From NCBI GenBank assembly GCA_944326465.1, contig CALVEB010000008.1, positions 19,894-83,893 on the forward strand: DNA of 64,000 nucleotides. The letters run 5' to 3'. This DNA comes from Candidatus Gastranaerophilales bacterium (GTDB taxonomy: Bacteria; Cyanobacteriota; Vampirovibrionia; Gastranaerophilales; Gastranaerophilaceae). Of the stretch, positions 61,778 through 64,000 are shown piece after piece (the first letter of the stretch is position 1; the number at the start of each line of letters is the position of its first letter). Below the pieces are notes generated by a model that ran no database searches, had not been told where the DNA came from, and saw only the letters and a list, made by a program, of their open reading frames with translations. The position numbers and the translations under genes are program-made.

Positions 61778-64000
61778 ATGAGAAAGTTATTGCTAAGTGC
61801 AACAATTGTGGCGTTGTCAGTCAATCTTGCAACGAATATTTCGTATGCACAAACTATTATTACAGAAGGGGCGAATGCTGCTATAGAAACAGATGTAACC
61901 GGTGTGACCGGTACAGAGTATGGTGGTGCTTATCAAAACTCGGGAACGATGACTATCGGTACAGAGCAAGGTGATGCCATTACGATTTCAGGCAATAGTG
62001 TTACTACGGCAAGCGAATATGGTTATGGTGGTTTTGTACAAAGCGGTGGGGATAAAAGTCAATTAACTATTTTTGATAAAGTAACTTTCAATGGTAATAC
62101 TGCAAGCTTAGCAGGTGGTGCACTTAGTTTAAATGGCGGACTCAAAACAGCTATCCATGATGCCGTAACATTTACCGGTAACAAAGCAGAGGGGGTAGCC
62201 GGTACGACTTATGGCGGTGCTATATATATAACAACCGCACGTGATGAACTTAACCTTGAGACGGGTAACGGTACGCAATTTACCTCAAACGAAGCTGGTT
62301 CAGGTGGTGCGATATATGCTAACGATGCACAGATTAAAATCGGTAATCAGGCAAATTTCAGCGGCAACAAGGCTACAGCTGAATCAGGCGGTGCGATTTA
62401 CAGCTGGGATTCTGATGTGCAAGCCAGCAAAGGTGTCGTCACTGTCGGAGAAGAGGCAACATTTGACCAGAACGAAGCTGCCTGGAGCGGCGGTGCTATA
62501 GCAAATTTTGACGGAAAAGTGGATATTGAACAGGGCGCACAATTTACGACTAACAAGGCTCTTGACGGTAATGGCGGTGCTATAGCAAACAATGTTTCTG
62601 TCGGAACGGTCAAGGACACTCAACTTAATATAGCAGGTAATACAACCTTCAGCGGCAACAGTGTAGCAAGCACAAGTGAAGGTTACGGTCGCGGCGGTGC
62701 GATTTATAATGCGGGTACTGTTAATTTAGATAGTACAGAAGGCAATATTACTTTCCAGAATAACACTGCCTCAGATACGGGTAGTGATGTTTACCTCGCA
62801 GACGGTTCAGTAATGAATGTAACCGGTTCTTACACAGTATCTTTCCAATCAGGAGAAGGAGCTATTGCAGGTACCGGTGCTATTAACAAGACCGGCGAAG
62901 GTACTTTTGAACTTGTTAACAGTGATATTTCAAACAGCTACACAGGAACATATACTCAGGAAGCCGGAACATTGCTGCTTGATGGGTCAACAATGTCAAA
63001 TAATTTTGATATTAAAGACGGAAATCTTGTGTTGCATAACGGTTCAAAACTTTTCCTGAGCGAGAACGGTAAAATTGCAAACGGCACAATTACTGTTGGA
63101 GACAGTGTGTCAAGAGCAGCCGGCGATGCAAGTGTCCTGACGCTTAAAAAAGGCGGACAGATTGCAAGTGTTGTAGACCTTATATTGCAAAAAAATAACG
63201 AAGTTATAATTGAAACCGGCTCAACTGTAGACTATGGCGGACAGGGCGGTGACCTCTGGGCAGGTAAAGTAACACTTAAGGGCGGTACTTTAAATTATGA
63301 AGGACTGGATTCAAACGGACAACTTGTTGCAGAAACCGGTAATTTAAATATTAATAACGGTACATTGAATGTTGCCGGAGCAGATGCACAAAATGCATCA
63401 TCTATAGCCTCAGATGTTGTGGTTGATATCAAAGACGGCGCAACTATGGTTGTTGGCGAAAACGGTACGGTCACAATTAACAGCAATGACAAGTGGGCTG
63501 GTGATGTTAAGGTTGACGGTTCAAACGCAAGCTTGACAATAGACGGTATGACTTCAAACGGCGGCTTAACTGCTACAATCGGTAGTGTAAATCTTGCAGG
63601 CGGCAGTTTGACACTTGCTAATGGAAGTTCAATTGCCGATGCAGTTAATACAACTATAACAGGTGATGTTAATCTTACAGGCGGTTCACTTGCTCTTAAC
63701 AGCAGTGATAGCTGGACTGGTAATATAACCGTTAATGATACAAATGCAAGCTTGACAATAGATGGTATGACATCAAACGGCGGCTTGACAGCTACAACCG
63801 GTAGTGTAAATCTTGCAGGCGGCAGTTTGACACTTGCTAACGGAAGTTCAATTGCCAATGCTGTTAATACAACTATAACAGGTGATGTTAATATAGCAGA
63901 CGGTTCACTTGCGCTCAACAGCGGTGATAGCTGGACTGGTAATATAACCGTTAATGATACAAATGCAAGCTTGACAATAGATGGTATGACATCAAACGGC
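61778..64000 (+). CDS. large repetitive surface/autotransporter-like protein (partial, runs off window)
   Basis: At least 741 aa, open at the right edge. Signal peptide M-R-K-L-L-L-S-A-T-I-V-A-L-S-V-N-L-A-T (cleavage after Y-A). Gly/Asn/Thr-rich beta-helix passes follow, with repeated G-G-A-I-Y and T-F-S-G-N motifs to ~310 (polymorphic-membrane-protein/autotransporter style), then further passes. From 63527 a 73-residue unit (219 bp) repeats almost exactly (A-S-L-T-I-D-G-M-T-S-N-G-G-L-T, G-G-S-L-T-L-A-N-G-S-S-I). CTGGAGA precedes the ATG at 61778. Whether a barrel domain follows is outside the window. Confidence 0.85.
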   Translation, partial: MRKLLLSATIVALSVNLATNISYAQTIITEGANAAIETDVTGVTGTEYGGAYQNSGTMTIGTEQGDAITISGNSVTTASEYGYGGFVQSGGDKSQLTIFDKVTFNGNTASLAGGALSLNGGLKTAIHDAVTFTGNKAEGVAGTTYGGAIYITTARDELNLETGNGTQFTSNEAGSGGAIYANDAQIKIGNQANFSGNKATAESGGAIYSWDSDVQASKGVVTVGEEATFDQNEAAWSGGAIANFDGKVDIEQGAQFTTNKALDGNGGAIANNVSVGTVKDTQLNIAGNTTFSGNSVASTSEGYGRGGAIYNAGTVNLDSTEGNITFQNNTASDTGSDVYLADGSVMNVTGSYTVSFQSGEGAIAGTGAINKTGEGTFELVNSDISNSYTGTYTQEAGTLLLDGSTMSNNFDIKDGNLVLHNGSKLFLSENGKIANGTITVGDSVSRAAGDASVLTLKKGGQIASVVDLILQKNNEVIIETGSTVDYGGQGGDLWAGKVTLKGGTLNYEGLDSNGQLVAETGNLNINNGTLNVAGADAQNASSIASDVVVDIKDGATMVVGENGTVTINSNDKWAGDVKVDGSNASLTIDGMTSNGGLTATIGSVNLAGGSLTLANGSSIADAVNTTITGDVNLTGGSLALNSSDSWTGNITVNDTNASLTIDGMTSNGGLTATTGSVNLAGGSLTLANGSSIANAVNTTITGDVNIADGSLALNSGDSWTGNITVNDTNASLTIDGMTSNG
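63527..64000 (+). repeat. 219-bp tandem coding repeats
   Basis: The word GCAAGCTTGACAATAGA recurs at 63527, 63746 and 63965, i.e. exact 219-bp period (73 codons) with few differences between units. The array continues past the window. Such arrays change copy number by slippage or recombination. Confidence 0.9.

Noticed and set aside
63295..63918. Minus-strand 207-codon open frame
   Set aside because: Shadow of the repetitive surface gene; its apparent repeats come from the 219-bp units.

Overview
Organism. The window is AT-rich, uses the standard code, and looks like a gut Vampirovibrionia/Melainabacteria genome (order Gastranaerophilales), the non-photosynthetic sister group of Cyanobacteria. 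This is an inference from three things: a prepilin-like protein starting with the motif NAFTLAEVLITLAVIGIVAA at 53023, a cyanobacterial-style DprA-like protein at 49739, and small proteins with an 'M.I.PVS...FKA' N-terminus (33480, 35133). No rRNA is present to confirm it.

Layout. (1) 1-13.1 kb is an accessory defence island. It starts with a frameshifted HAD gene and a small XRE regulator. A tightly packed six-gene operon follows: type I restriction-modification hsdR-hsdM-hsdS, a 659-aa HsdM-like protein with altered methylase motifs, an AAA ATPase and an HNH nuclease (a Septu/PtuAB-like pair). Decayed HNH-family and dGTPase genes come next. An ~80-bp direct repeat (1103 and 13045) brackets the operon and its debris.

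(2) 13.3-26.2 kb looks like an integrated mobile element. Its left end carries a 16-bp copy of the 3' end of tRNA-Ile(GAU), and its right end is the intact tRNA gene at 26180-26253. The right-hand module (39-aa ORF, Cch/DUF927-like ATPase, two adjacent large serine recombinases) has the gene order of the staphylococcal SCC cch-ccrA-ccrB module. Cargo includes an MBL-fold/TIGR04255-like three-gene operon, a two-gene membrane-protein operon of unknown function, small DNA-binding proteins and a secreted protein. These are candidate, unproven, defence or fitness genes.

(3) 26.5-64 kb is mostly chromosomal backbone: two-component and GGDEF-type signalling, tadA, ffh, metG, aroB-aroK, two UvrD-type helicases (one fused to an EndoQ-like PHP nuclease), a dprA-like gene, a pilin-like gene, Nudix and HAD hydrolases, an acetyltransferase, bioB, and a large repetitive surface protein that runs off the right edge. 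Toxin-antitoxin loci (HEPN/MNT, HicAB with an extra HTH antitoxin) and tRNA-Glu(CUC) with a duplicated downstream flank are interspersed.

Most notable are the type I R-M operon extended by an HsdM-like gene and an ATPase/HNH pair, the SCC-like element at tRNA-Ile, the EndoQ-UvrD fusion, and several genes whose promoters imply leaderless mRNAs. Coordinates and motifs were read by eye; no database search was run.
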